NCBI GenBank assembly: GCA_035998495.1
Contig: DASYHP010000080.1
Span: 283,596-347,595 of the forward strand
Source of the DNA: Mesorhizobium_B sp035998495
Lineage (GTDB): Bacteria; Pseudomonadota; Alphaproteobacteria; Rhizobiales; Rhizobiaceae
Direction of reading: 5' to 3'
Length of the DNA: 64,000 nt
The notes beneath the pieces were generated by a model that did not search any database, was not told the origin of the DNA, and saw only the letters and a list, made by a program, of their open reading frames with translations. Of this stretch, positions 15,560 through 23,736 are shown piece by piece. Numbering within the stretch: position 1 is the first letter of the stretch; each line of letters begins with the position of its first letter. The position numbers and the translations under genes were made by a program.

Positions 15560-16363
15560 CTATCGGGCCGCGGGCAGGGGCTTGGTGAGCTGCTTCAAGA
15601 GCGCGCGGTGGACATATTCGTTGCCCGCCACGATCGAGCCCTTCTCGAAGACCCCCTGGCCGCCGTCGCGGTCCGTGACGTAACCGCCGGCCTCGCGGAT
15701 GAAGAGCATGCCCGCCGCCACGTCCCAGGGCGAGAGCGGGTCTTCCCAGAACCCGTCCATGCGGCCGGCGGCCACAAAGGCCAGGTCGAGCGAGGCGCAG
15801 CCCAGGCGGCGGATGCCCGCCACCTCGCCCATGACGTTGCGCAGCTCGACCAGGAAGTGGCCGTGCCGGGGCCGCCCCAGATGCGGCACGCCGGTGCCGA
15901 TCACGCAGTCCGACAGCGCCTTTCGCCCGGCCACGCGCAGCCGGCGGTCGTTGAGGAAAGCGCCGCCGCCGCGCTCGGCGGTGTAGAGCTCGTCCATGGC
16001 GGGGTTGAAGATCACGCCCGCGACGAGCTGCCCCTGGCGCTCCAGGGCGATCGAGATCGCGAAGACCGGCAGACCGTGCAGGAAGTTCGTGGTGCCGTCG
16101 AGCGGGTCGACGATCCAGCGGTGCTGGTCGTCGGACCCTGCGACCGCGCCGCGCTCCTCCATGAGGAAGCCGTAGCCGGGACGGGCGCGGGAAAGCTCCT
16201 CGAAGATGATCTTTTCCGCGCGGTGGTCCGCCTGGGACACGAAGTCGCCCGGCCCCTTGAGCGACACCTGGAGGTTCTGCACCTCGCCGAAATCGCGCGA
16301 AAGCGAGCGGCCGGCTTTCCGCGCGGCGTCCACCATCACGTTGAGAAGGGCTGATCGCGCCAT
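15560..16363 (-). CDS. suhB: Inositol-1-monophosphatase family protein
   Basis: Mg2+-dependent phosphatase of 267 residues acting on inositol phosphates or related substrates. The motifs are LMEERGAV, WIVDPLDGTTNFLHG and WDVAAGMLFIREAGG, the three metal-binding signatures of the family. The ATG at 16363 gives the standard MARSALLNVMVDAARKAG N-terminus; the open frame continues upstream without similarity. It converges on the TetR gene with only 2 bp between the stops. SuhB can also act in rRNA transcription antitermination in some bacteria; which role applies here is unknown. Confidence 0.93.
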   Translation of the reverse strand: MARSALLNVMVDAARKAGRSLSRDFGEVQNLQVSLKGPGDFVSQADHRAEKIIFEELSRARPGYGFLMEERGAVAGSDDQHRWIVDPLDGTTNFLHGLPVFAISIALERQGQLVAGVIFNPAMDELYTAERGGGAFLNDRRLRVAGRKALSDCVIGTGVPHLGRPRHGHFLVELRNVMGEVAGIRRLGCASLDLAFVAAGRMDGFWEDPLSPWDVAAGMLFIREAGGYVTDRDGGQGVFEKGSIVAGNEYVHRALLKQLTKPLPAAR

Positions 16364-16726
16364 ATTAGCGTTCCCGATTTCTTGGCTGAGAGCCGCGGCC
16401 CGTCGCCTTCTGCCGATCGAGCGCCGGCAAGCCCACAAGCTTCGAGCCGCGATCGGCGTTCCCGGAGGGGACGGCCCGGCCGCCGTTTGGGGGCGCTCCT
16501 CACCACAGTTTCCGGGGGGAGGCAAGGGCGGGAAATTCGGCGGGGCAAGGCGGCGCGCCAGGGCTCGCCGTCCATGGGTCATGCTTCATCATCGCCGCGC
16601 CCGGTGCTTCCACCGTCCGGCCATTATCAAAGAGCGCGCTCCCCTGATGGGCTAAGGAGCATTCGACACAAACGCTGGCGCGTTTGGTCTCGACACAAAC
16701 CTGCTGCGCAGGTTTGGTCGGGGGAA

Positions 16727-16786
16727 GCGGGGCGCGGGGCCGTGCCTCTCAAACTAAATTATCTGGCGCGGTTTCCCGCGCCCCGC
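16727..16786. repeat. 12-bp perfect inverted repeat ending intergenic copy B
   Basis: GCGGGGCGCGGG (16727-16738) and CCCGCGCCCCGC (16775-16786) are exact reverse complements separated by 36 bp. They are identical to the arms in copy A at 10938-10996. Confidence 0.8.
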
Positions 16787-16992
16787 CGGCGTTCATAGGC
16801 TCAGCCCCGCTTCCTCTTCTCCCGCCCCAGGCGGCTCCCCTCCGTTTCGTGTCCCGGAGAAGGCCTCACGCGCCTGGGGCGCTTGTCGCCTTTGCCCATC
16901 GAAGGGCCGGTCGCCGGACAAGGCGCCGGGGCGCGCGGGGCATAGTGCCCGCGGAAAGCTTCGGGCGGAGCCTCCCCGGGCGGCCCGCCACG

Positions 16993-17112
16993 TTAGCGAA
17001 CCACCGGAGGCGCCGGCTCCTTCCCGCAGATCACCGTGATGATCGGCGTCCCCGAAGGAAGAAGCTGGGCGCAAGAATAGGAGGGGCCGGAAAGGGCGTG
17101 GACAAAGCGCAT
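16993..17112 (-). CDS. Possible 39-residue protein with PSGTPxxTVxCGxEPAPP tail (copy B)
   Basis: ATG at 17112, 39 residues, ending PSGTPIITVICGKEPAPPVVR. Its last 27 residues align without gaps to the end of the frame at 10535-10747, stop codon included, and several differences are silent. The beginning is MRFVHALSG. One cysteine is conserved in both. No homologous family is known to me, and no strong ribosome-binding site is visible. It could be a true microprotein or a conserved element whose translation is accidental. Confidence 0.35.
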   Translation of the reverse strand: MRFVHALSGPSYSCAQLLPSGTPIITVICGKEPAPPVVR

Positions 17113-17478
17113 GAACCTTTTTGGCTAGAACACAGCTAAGCGGCTGAACGGGCACAGAAGAACGTTGGCGGACCCGCCAAGCGGCCGCAGTTTTGTCCAC
17201 GGCTGGAGCGGCGGACGGGGTGCGGGCCCCCTCCACCATGCTTCGCATGGTCCCTAGGCCCTCCGCATGGCTTCGAGCGTTCGTCACTCGGAAAGCCACA
17301 CTGTGGCTTTCCGCCGGCCTCTGGCCGTCGTTCCTCACCCCCCATGAATGGGGGAGGATCAGCGGCGGCGACGCCGGCGCAAACAGGTTGCCCACGCCGA
17401 TGCAACGAAGCGCGCATCATCTTCGTTGCTGCTTCGTAGGGACGCCAATCCGGCCGGCTTCGATGCGGCCCTGTCGAG

Positions 17479-17886
17479 ATGAATCCCATGAACCCTTTCG
17501 TTCGCCCCCATGCCATCCTTTTCGCCGCCCTGCTTGCGGTTGCGCCCCTCCACGTCGCCGATGCGCAGGAAGAGTTCTTCTGCACCGAGGAATATGCGCC
17601 GGTCTGCGCCGTGCGGGGCGGAGAGCGCCGCACCTTCTCCAACGCCTGCAAGGCCGAGATTCGCGGCTTTCGGGTGATCCGGGAGGGCGAATGCCGCGGC
17701 CGCGCGCAAGCGCGCCAATGCACGGCCGACCGCGCCCTGGACGAGGCCGAGCGGCTCGGCTTCCGGCGGGTGGAGGTCGAAGAGGTCCGGCGCAACCGGA
17801 TCATCGTCAGCGGCCGCCGCCGCGGCGAAAGGCGCGAGGTAGTTTTCTCGCGCGAGCCCGGCTGCCCGGTGATCCGCATCCGCTGA
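17479..17886 (+). CDS. Exported Kazal-type protease-inhibitor-like protein
   Basis: Secreted or periplasmic protein of 135 residues. The signal peptide covers about residues 1-29 (cleavage after DAQ or VADA). Residues 33-72 form a Kazal-like domain with the pattern CTEEYAPVCA, then GERRTFSNACKAE and GECRG, i.e. four cysteines in Kazal spacing. Residues 78-135 form a second part with two cysteines (QCTADRALDEAERLG ... GCPVIRI), seen in other rhizobial exported proteins. The first domain suggests serine protease inhibition, but the classical inhibitor loop is shortened, so inhibition is inference. An alternative start is the ATG at 17488. Confidence 0.8.
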   Translation: MNPMNPFVRPHAILFAALLAVAPLHVADAQEEFFCTEEYAPVCAVRGGERRTFSNACKAEIRGFRVIREGECRGRAQARQCTADRALDEAERLGFRRVEVEEVRRNRIIVSGRRRGERREVVFSREPGCPVIRIR

Positions 17887-17903
17887 ACGTCGCGGACGCC
17901 GTT

Positions 17904-18137
17904 CTAGCGGCCGTGATAATCAGCCTCGAACTTCAGCCAGAACACGGTGGCTCCGCTCTCGTCGGCCACCGTCATCTGCCAAGGGCGGCCGCTGGGGAGC
18001 CGTTCCGCATCATCGGCCAGAACTCGTCCGGCCAAGCGGATCGCCTCCACGCGCATGGCGTCGAGGCTGTCCATCTCCGTGCCCTCGGTGTCCACAAGGG
18101 CGCGGTCGTCCATGATATGAAAGAAGTAGCGAGCCAT
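17904..18137 (-). CDS. DUF6894 family protein
   Basis: Small cytosolic protein of 77 residues. It begins MARYFFHIMDDRALVDTEG and has the D-x-x-A-x-x-x-EAIRLAG pattern and the C-terminal TVADESGATVFWLKF. These are the hallmarks of DUF6894, common in Rhizobiales as short orphan genes. No function is known to me. It is one of two such genes within 700 bp. Confidence 0.75.
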   Translation of the reverse strand: MARYFFHIMDDRALVDTEGTEMDSLDAMRVEAIRLAGRVLADDAERLPSGRPWQMTVADESGATVFWLKFEADYHGR

Positions 18138-18341
18138 GCTGCCGCTCTTGAAACCAGGCGGGAGCGCGCGTCTCTCTCAGTCACCGATTGCCGATAGAAG
18201 GGACGATGATCCGAGCCAACCCCCGTCTGGCCGCAAAGGTTCCGGCGGCCTGAACGCCCGCCAACAACGGGCGCGGCGCGTCAACGATGTGATCGCCGGC
18301 CGCGGGCGGGGGTTCGCATTCCGCCGTTCAGGTCGTGAGGC

Positions 18342-18605
18342 TCACATGCCGGCTCTTCCGCCGTGCATGCCTTCCGCCGCTTCCTCGAAGGGCAGCACGA
18401 GCACGAGTTCGCCCGTCTCATCGGTGACTTCGAAGCCCCAGTCGAGCCAGTCGCGGACCATGTCCATGCGCGTGTGGAGGATCATGTCGCGTGCGGTCGC
18501 AATCGCATGCTCGCGCAAGCTGTGGCCTTCTTTCAGCTCGTCGCCTTCCTCATCGCGAACGAAGCGATTGCGATCGCGCATGTTCATGAAGAAGCGGCGC
18601 GCCAT
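18342..18605 (-). CDS. DUF6894 family protein (diverged)
   Basis: Protein of 87 residues that begins MARRFFMNMRDRNRFVRDEEG. A central helix HAIATARDMILHTRMDMVRD and an ending FEVTDETGELVLVLPFEEA match the layout of the neighbouring DUF6894 protein with a longer middle. It lies directly after the frameshifted Crp/Fnr gene, so it may once have been co-transcribed with it. Confidence 0.7.
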   Translation of the reverse strand: MARRFFMNMRDRNRFVRDEEGDELKEGHSLREHAIATARDMILHTRMDMVRDWLDWGFEVTDETGELVLVLPFEEAAEGMHGGRAGM

Positions 18606-19311
18606 TCAGCTTTCCCTCCTAAGAGGGAACTGAAGCACATTGGTGTATTCCCTTTCCGCAAGCCCGTAAGCGTCACCTGCGAGCTCTTCGAGCTTTCTGC
18701 GACTGAGCACGGTGATGCGGCCGCGCGTGGCCCGGATCATGCCGCCGCCCTCCAGCACCTGGACGGCGGGTGCCGAGCATGATGGACAGGAACTCGTGCG
18801 TGAGGGACAGCTCATCGACTTCCATCCGGTCATGCGTCATCAGCACCCAGCGGGCGAGCCGTGCTTCCAGACTGTAGCCCGCGTTCGCATAAGCCGTCTG
18901 AGCGATCTGAACCGTGAACGCATGCACATAGCGCAAGAGCAGCGCCCGTAGCGTGGGGCTTGCTTCCATGGCGGCCTGCAGGTGCTCGACGGTGATGCTG
19001 AAGCCCCGTCCACTTGCCTGCACCATCTCCGTGTGAGGCGCTGACTTGACGCCCAGAAGCGCGGGCATGCCTGAGAGGCCTTCAAAGCCGTTCATGCCGA
19101 TCTCGAAGCGGCCCTCTTCGGTTTCGGCGAGCGTGGATACGATGCCATCCTCAGGGAAGGTGACGTGCGTCAGCGTGCCGCCCGCATGGTGCAGAAACTC
19201 GCGCAACTCGAACGTCACCCGCTCCAGATGCGGCCCAAGCAGATCGAAGTCGCCGGGTGACACGGCTGCAAGCAAATGATTGCGGATAGATGACTGTTGG
19301 TGCTGAGCCAT
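18606..19311 (-). pseudogene. Crp/Fnr family regulator, frameshifted
   Basis: The gene starts at the ATG at 19311 (MAQHQQSSIRNHLLAAVSP) and encodes a cyclic-nucleotide-binding-type sensor domain (ERVTFELREFLHHAGGTLTH ... FPEDGIVS) and the start of the winged-helix domain (ELSLTHEFLSIMLGTRRP). At about 18775-18785 the reading frame shifts. The natural continuation (VQVLEGGGMIRATRGRI ... KLEELAGDAYG) is in another frame and ends at 18606. Compared with family members, roughly GVT-A is missing just after GTRRP. The flanking CCGTCCAG would be a half of a direct repeat, so a slippage deletion fits. Probably inactive, unless a sequencing error. Confidence 0.75.
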
Positions 19312-19591
19312 GCTCTGCCTCCCATATCGGGGCAAGAGCTTGAGCATCACGCCATCCCTCAGTCGCCTGCGCCCGAGATCGTCAGCAAGCAATATCCTGC
19401 AAGTGATGCTTCGGCGGCACGAACGCAAGAACAATGTGCCGGGACCGGGAGAACGGTCTGGTTTCATACCGTTCCAACTCTTTCCCCAGCCCTGCCTTTG
19501 TTCGCTTTCATACCCTTCTGGCCCAAGGGGTGGTCAAAGCGCGCAGGCATGCGCAAATGAAGGGCCGTTCCTCTTACGAGCGTGTATCGCC

Positions 19592-20020
19592 ATGGCAAGC
19601 GCCCGCCCGCTGCGTGGCTTGGTCTGCGAAGACCAGGCCCTGATCGCGTTCGAACTCGAAGCCTGCCTGGAAGACGCGGGCCTCTCGGTCGCGGGGCCGT
19701 TCGCGTCCTGCGCCGACGCCCTTGCCTGGGCGGCGGGCGACACGCCCGACTTCGCGATCCTCGATTTCAAGCTCGACGACGGCGCCTGCACCGAGCTGAT
19801 CCGCCTTCTCAGGGCGCGCAGGGTTCCCGTGCTCGTCTATTCCGGCTGGCCGCAGGACGCGCGCGACACGCCCCAAGACCTCCGCGACCTGCCCTGGCTT
19901 TCCAAGCCGCTGGAATGCGAGGCGCTTCTGAAGGCGCTCGCGCAAGCCGCGCCCGCATCTCTCTTGGCGGGGCGCGACGCCAAAGCCCCTGCCGCGACGC
20001 TCGAGGAGCGGCGGCCATGA
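19592..20020 (+). CDS. Stand-alone response regulator receiver protein
   Basis: Cytosolic single-domain receiver of 142 residues: RGLVCEDQALIAFELEACLE (acidic pocket), phosphoacceptor Asp in FAILDFKLDDG, VLVYSGW (Ser in the Thr/Ser position) and a Lys in WLSKPLE. It has no output domain. The last base pairs overlap the following Crp/Fnr gene (ATGA), so the two are translated together and may form one signalling unit. No kinase is encoded in the window. Confidence 0.85.
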   Translation: MASARPLRGLVCEDQALIAFELEACLEDAGLSVAGPFASCADALAWAAGDTPDFAILDFKLDDGACTELIRLLRARRVPVLVYSGWPQDARDTPQDLRDLPWLSKPLECEALLKALAQAAPASLLAGRDAKAPAATLEERRP

Positions 20021-20808
20021 TCCCCAATGCAGCGCAGAATCCGGTCCGCATGAAAGGCACACCCATCCACCTTCTGGTCGAGCGGCTTTCCGTGCTCGCC
20101 CCGCTCGACGATGTCGAGCGCCAGGCCCTGGCCGAAGCGCCGCTCCGGACGATGGTCGCCGCGCGCGACCAGACCCTCGTGCGGCACGGCGAGGGAATGG
20201 CGGAGTGCCGCGTCCTGTTGAGCGGGCTCGCGGCGGCCCACAAGCTTCTGCCCGACGGCAAGCGGCAGATCGTGAGCTTCGTGCTGCCCGGCGACTTCCT
20301 CGACCTCGACGCCTACGCCGCCGGCCGGATGGACCGCGGCGTGACCGCGCTTTCGTCCTGCTCGATCGCTTCGATCCCGCACGCGGCGCTGCGCCGGCTC
20401 AGCGCCGACCATCCCGGCATCGCGCTGGCGCTCTGGCGCGACACGCTTCTGAACGCCGCGGTCGCCCGCGAATGGGTCGTCAATGTGGGGCAGCGCATGG
20501 CGGCCGAGCGCCTCGCACATCTCATCTGCGAGATGTGCGCCAACCTGGAAACCCGCGGCCTCGCGCAAGGGGAGGGGGACGAAAGGTCGTTCTCCTGGCC
20601 CGTGACGCAGGCCGACATCGCGGACGCCACGGGCCTGTCCACCGTGCATGTCAACCGCACGATCCAGGACCTGCGCGCACGCGAGCTGATCCAGTTCCGC
20701 CACCAGGAGGTGACGGTGCTCGACTGGCCGGGGCTTCAAAGCCTGGCGGGCTTTTCGCCGGACTACCTGTCGCCGTTCGACAAGCGCCCTGGCTCGCACC
20801 TTCAATAG
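20017..20808 (+). CDS. Crp/Fnr family transcriptional regulator
   Basis: Regulator of 263 residues. An N-terminal cupin-type sensor domain (about 20-140; PDGKRQIVSFVLPGDFLDL) is followed by a winged helix-turn-helix (about 175-250; WPVTQADIADATGLSTVHVN, then RTIQDLRAREL). There are no Fnr-type cysteines at the N-terminus, so an oxygen-sensing iron-sulphur cluster is unlikely. Its start overlaps the receiver stop as ATGA. This layout is frequent in rhizobial stress loci, and the targets are unknown. Confidence 0.88.
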   Translation: MIPNAAQNPVRMKGTPIHLLVERLSVLAPLDDVERQALAEAPLRTMVAARDQTLVRHGEGMAECRVLLSGLAAAHKLLPDGKRQIVSFVLPGDFLDLDAYAAGRMDRGVTALSSCSIASIPHAALRRLSADHPGIALALWRDTLLNAAVAREWVVNVGQRMAAERLAHLICEMCANLETRGLAQGEGDERSFSWPVTQADIADATGLSTVHVNRTIQDLRARELIQFRHQEVTVLDWPGLQSLAGFSPDYLSPFDKRPGSHLQ

Positions 20809-20880
20809 CAAAGGTAAGTGCGGCGGCGGGCGCTGCCGTGCGAGACATGCGGATTCCAGCAACGACCCGGAGCATCGCAG

Positions 20881-21159
20881 GTGCATGCCGTCGAATTCCA
20901 GCCGATCCGTGTGAGGACCGGCAGCGAGGACAAGGAGGGCCGGCTCGCCCTCCTTGATGGCGAGCTCATCGCGATCCTGGTCCGGCTCGACGACGAGGTC
21001 CACGACTCCGAACGGGGCAAGTGGTTCGTCGAGGCGCAGTTCGGGCCGCCCAGGCGGGTGGAGCCGTTCGGCACGCTGGACGACGCGGAAGCCTGGCTCA
21101 GGGCGCAGATCGCCCCTCCGGCGACGCCGAGGCCCGAGCCCCGTCAGGCGCGAGCCTGA
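20881..21159 (+). CDS. Hypothetical protein
   Basis: About 92 residues from the GTG at 20881. A beta-rich core reads FQPIRVRTG, GRLALLDGELIAILVRLDD and GKWFVEAQFGP, ending in a helix DDAEAWLRAQI and a Pro-rich tail. The sense is clearly coding by codon use, and similar short proteins occur in Rhizobiales, but I know no function. An earlier in-frame ATG/GTG would add about 20 Arg/Cys-rich residues with no similarity, so I prefer the GTG. Confidence 0.6.
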   Translation: MHAVEFQPIRVRTGSEDKEGRLALLDGELIAILVRLDDEVHDSERGKWFVEAQFGPPRRVEPFGTLDDAEAWLRAQIAPPATPRPEPRQARA

Positions 21160-21242
21160 ACCGGCGCGAGCGATCGCGGACAAGGCCGGGCTTTTCCGCA
21201 GCGCCTTCCGGCGCCGCGCTCAGCGGAGCGAAAGGACTCCGC

Positions 21243-22709
21243 TCAACCCCCGTTCTGGTGCCCGTCGCGCCAGGCCCGCTCGAAGGGCAGCCGCCAGGCG
21301 TGCGGCGCGATCAACTGGTGGACGCTTTTGGGACCCCAGGAGCCGGGCGGGTAGAGCCGCACCGGCGGCGGGTTGTCGAGCAAGGGCTGGGACACCTCCC
21401 AAAGCCGCTCGATGCCCTCGGAGGTGGTGAACAGTGTGCGGTCGCCGCGCATGGCGTCGAGGATCAGCCGCTCATAAGCCTCAAGCACCTCGCCGATCAG
21501 GCCGGTGTCGTGCAGCGCGAACTGCATGGACAGCTTGTCGAGCCGCATGCCGGGGCCGGGCCGCTTGCCGTAGAAGGAGAGCGACATCTTCGACTCGTCG
21601 GCGAGATCGAAGGTCAGGTGGTCGGGGCCTTGCGCGCCGACGCCCGAGCCGGCCGGGAACATCGATTTCGGCGGCTCGCGGAAGGCGATGGAGATGATGC
21701 GGCTGCCCTCAGCGAGTCTCTTGCCCGTGCGCAGGTAGAAGGGCACGCCGGCCCAGCGCCAATTGTCGATGCCGCATTTGAGCGCGATGAAGGTCTCGGT
21801 CTCGGACACGGGATCGACGCCTTTCTCCTCGCGATAGCCGACATATTGCCCGCGCACGACCTCGCGCGGGTCGATGGGCAGCATGGAGCGGAAGACCTTG
21901 TTCTTCTCCTCGGAGATCGGGCCGGGTTCGAGCCCCGTAGGCGGCTCCATGGCGGTGAAGCCGAGGATTTGGAAGAGGTGGGTCACCACCATGTCGCGAT
22001 AGGCGCCGGTGGATTCGTAGAAGGCCGAGCGCATGCCGAGGCCCAGCGTCTCGGGCACGTCGATCTGGACGTGGTCGATGAAGTTGCGGTTCCAGATCGG
22101 CTCGAACAGCCCGTTGGCGAAGCGGAAGGCGAGGATGTTCTGCGCGGCCTCCTTGCCCAGGAAATGGTCGATGCGGAAGATCTGGTCCTCGGAAAAGACC
22201 TTGTGGAGCTCGGCGTTGAGCGTTTGGGCCGTTTCGAGGTCCGTGCCGAAGGGCTTCTCCATGACGATGCGGCTGCCCTTGACGAGCTGGGCTTCGTCGA
22301 GCGTCCTGACGGCGGACAGGGCCGCCGAGGGGGGGACGCTGAGATAGTGCAGCAGGCGGGTTTCGCCTTCGAGCTCGCCGCTGGCCTTTTGCACCGCCGC
22401 GCGAAGGGCCGCTGGGCCCGCCGACAGCGGCACATAGGAAAGGATCTGGGCGAAGGCGGCCTCGTCGGCGTCGGCCACGTTCCGCGTGCCGAAGCGGTCG
22501 AGCGCTTCGCGCGCAATTGCGCGGAACGCGTCGGCGTCGATCTCGTCGAGCGACACGCCGACGATGCGGCAGCCCGGAATGAAGCCGGCGCGCACGAGAT
22601 GCAGCAGGCCCGGCAGGAGCTTGCGCTTGGCAAGGTCGCCGGTGGCGCCGAACAGCACCACCACATGCGGGTAGCGGGGGCCGACGCGGTGCGAGTTCGC
22701 AATGAGCAT
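21243..22709 (-). CDS. zwf: Glucose-6-phosphate 1-dehydrogenase
   Basis: Cytosolic enzyme of 488 residues that oxidises glucose 6-phosphate to 6-phosphogluconolactone with NADP+, feeding the Entner-Doudoroff and pentose phosphate routes. Nucleotide-binding motif VVLFGATGDLAKRKLLPGL (about residues 16-34). Active-site motif RIDHFLGKEAAQNI (about residues 178-191). No pgl or edd follows, as often occurs in rhizobia; here zwf appears single. The C-terminus WGPKSVHQLIAPHAWRLPF is intact. Confidence 0.97.
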   Translation of the reverse strand: MLIANSHRVGPRYPHVVVLFGATGDLAKRKLLPGLLHLVRAGFIPGCRIVGVSLDEIDADAFRAIAREALDRFGTRNVADADEAAFAQILSYVPLSAGPAALRAAVQKASGELEGETRLLHYLSVPPSAALSAVRTLDEAQLVKGSRIVMEKPFGTDLETAQTLNAELHKVFSEDQIFRIDHFLGKEAAQNILAFRFANGLFEPIWNRNFIDHVQIDVPETLGLGMRSAFYESTGAYRDMVVTHLFQILGFTAMEPPTGLEPGPISEEKNKVFRSMLPIDPREVVRGQYVGYREEKGVDPVSETETFIALKCGIDNWRWAGVPFYLRTGKRLAEGSRIISIAFREPPKSMFPAGSGVGAQGPDHLTFDLADESKMSLSFYGKRPGPGMRLDKLSMQFALHDTGLIGEVLEAYERLILDAMRGDRTLFTTSEGIERLWEVSQPLLDNPPPVRLYPPGSWGPKSVHQLIAPHAWRLPFERAWRDGHQNGG

Positions 22710-22782
22710 GGATGGGTTCCCCGGCGCGGTCCTCGGCTCAAGGTAGACGTGGATCGGCCGACCCTTGAGGCGCGAAAACGAC

Positions 22783-23733
22783 TTAGCGCAGGCGGTTGGC
22801 CCGTTCCAGCGCCTCTCTCTGCTGCTCCTCGGTGAGGCCGTCGAGCAGATCTTCCAGCGCGGCGTCCTTCAGGCCGGCGCGGCGGGCTGAGAAATACCAG
22901 GCGGCGGCCTCCACCGTGTCGGGCTCTGTGCCGATGCCCGCCATAAAGAGCTTCGCCACGCGCGCCTGCGCCGCGACATTGCCGCCGAGGGCGGCGCGAA
23001 GAAGCCAGGCGAAGCCGGCGCGCTCGTCCTTGCCGCCGCCACGGCCCTCCACGAGCCAGGTGCCGAGGTCGAGCTGGGCGGTGTCGTAGTTCTGCCGCGC
23101 GGCCTTCTCCAGCCAGTCCCTCGCTTCGGCCTCGTCGCGCTTGCGCCCGCCCTGGCCGAAGGCCGTCACCTGCGCCATGGCGTATTGCGCGTCCGCGAGC
23201 CCCGCATCGGCGGCGCGCTGGTAATAGGCCACGGCCTTGGCGAGGCCCGTCGGCCCCGGCTCGCCGTCCACCACCATCTGCGCGAAGTTGAACTGCGCCA
23301 AACGGTTGCCGGCCTCCGCCGCGGCCTGCATCAGCGCATAGGCGCCTTTCCGGTCCTTCGGCGCGAAGCGGCCGTCCAGCAGGAGCAGCGCATACTGGAA
23401 CTGCGCCTCGGGCACGCCCTGCTCGGCGGCCCTTTGATACCACTCGGCGGCCGCCTTCTCGTCGCGCGGGCGGCCGAGGCCCTGCGAAAGGATTTCAGCC
23501 ACCAGCGTCTGGGCGGCGGGGTCGCCGTTCTCGGCGCGGGGCAAAGCGAGGTTGTAGGCGGTGACATAGAGGCCCCGCTGGAACGCGCCATAGGCCTGGT
23601 CGAGCGGCCGGCCGCCCCAGCGGTCGGGCTCCACCTCTTCCGCGATCTTGCCGCCGGCGCGGCCGCCATCGGTGGCGAAGGCCGGAGCGGGGAGGAGGGC
23701 GGCGAGAAGGAGTGGCAGAAGCAGTCGGCGCAT
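22783..23733 (-). CDS. Exported Sel1-repeat (TPR-like) protein
   Basis: Periplasmic protein of 316 residues. The signal peptide is MRRLLLPLLLAALLPAPAFA. At least five Sel1-like repeats follow, each about 36 residues (for example KAAAEWYQRAAEQGVPEAQF, KAVAYYQRAADAGLADAQY, RDWLEKAARQNYDTAQLDLG). It forms an alpha-solenoid for protein-protein contacts. The gene ends with ALERANRLR-stop. It lies 3 bp downstream of the ThiE-like gene and is probably co-transcribed with it. Confidence 0.88.
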   Translation of the reverse strand: MRRLLLPLLLAALLPAPAFATDGGRAGGKIAEEVEPDRWGGRPLDQAYGAFQRGLYVTAYNLALPRAENGDPAAQTLVAEILSQGLGRPRDEKAAAEWYQRAAEQGVPEAQFQYALLLLDGRFAPKDRKGAYALMQAAAEAGNRLAQFNFAQMVVDGEPGPTGLAKAVAYYQRAADAGLADAQYAMAQVTAFGQGGRKRDEAEARDWLEKAARQNYDTAQLDLGTWLVEGRGGGKDERAGFAWLLRAALGGNVAAQARVAKLFMAGIGTEPDTVEAAAWYFSARRAGLKDAALEDLLDGLTEEQQREALERANRLR

Positions 23734-23736
23734 GGC

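Larger units (their letters stand above)
16364..17478. other. Long repeat-rich gap; copy B of the intergenic family
   Basis: This 1.1-kb gap holds three layers of structure. At 16664-16720 two hairpin units CGACACAAAC...GTTTGGTC lie in tandem. At about 16725-17085 lies, in inverse orientation, the second copy of the intergenic family seen at 10655-11000. At about 17230-17360 are rhizobial-type palindromes (CCATGCTTCGCATGG; CCACACTGTGG; CCCCCCATGAATGGGGG). A 32-residue minus-strand frame (16801-16899, MGKGDKRPRRVR...) starts like small basic ribosomal proteins of the bTHX type but does not continue like one. Confidence 0.55.

Noticed and set aside
16364..16660. suhB/MmgR-type RNA upstream of suhB
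   Set aside because: I looked for the characteristic hairpins and T-rich terminator and found none; the name overlap alone is no evidence.
16801..16899. MGKGDKRPRRVR... as a bTHX-type ribosomal protein
   Set aside because: Only the first six residues resemble that family; the rest does not, and the frame is not conserved in the homologous copy A.
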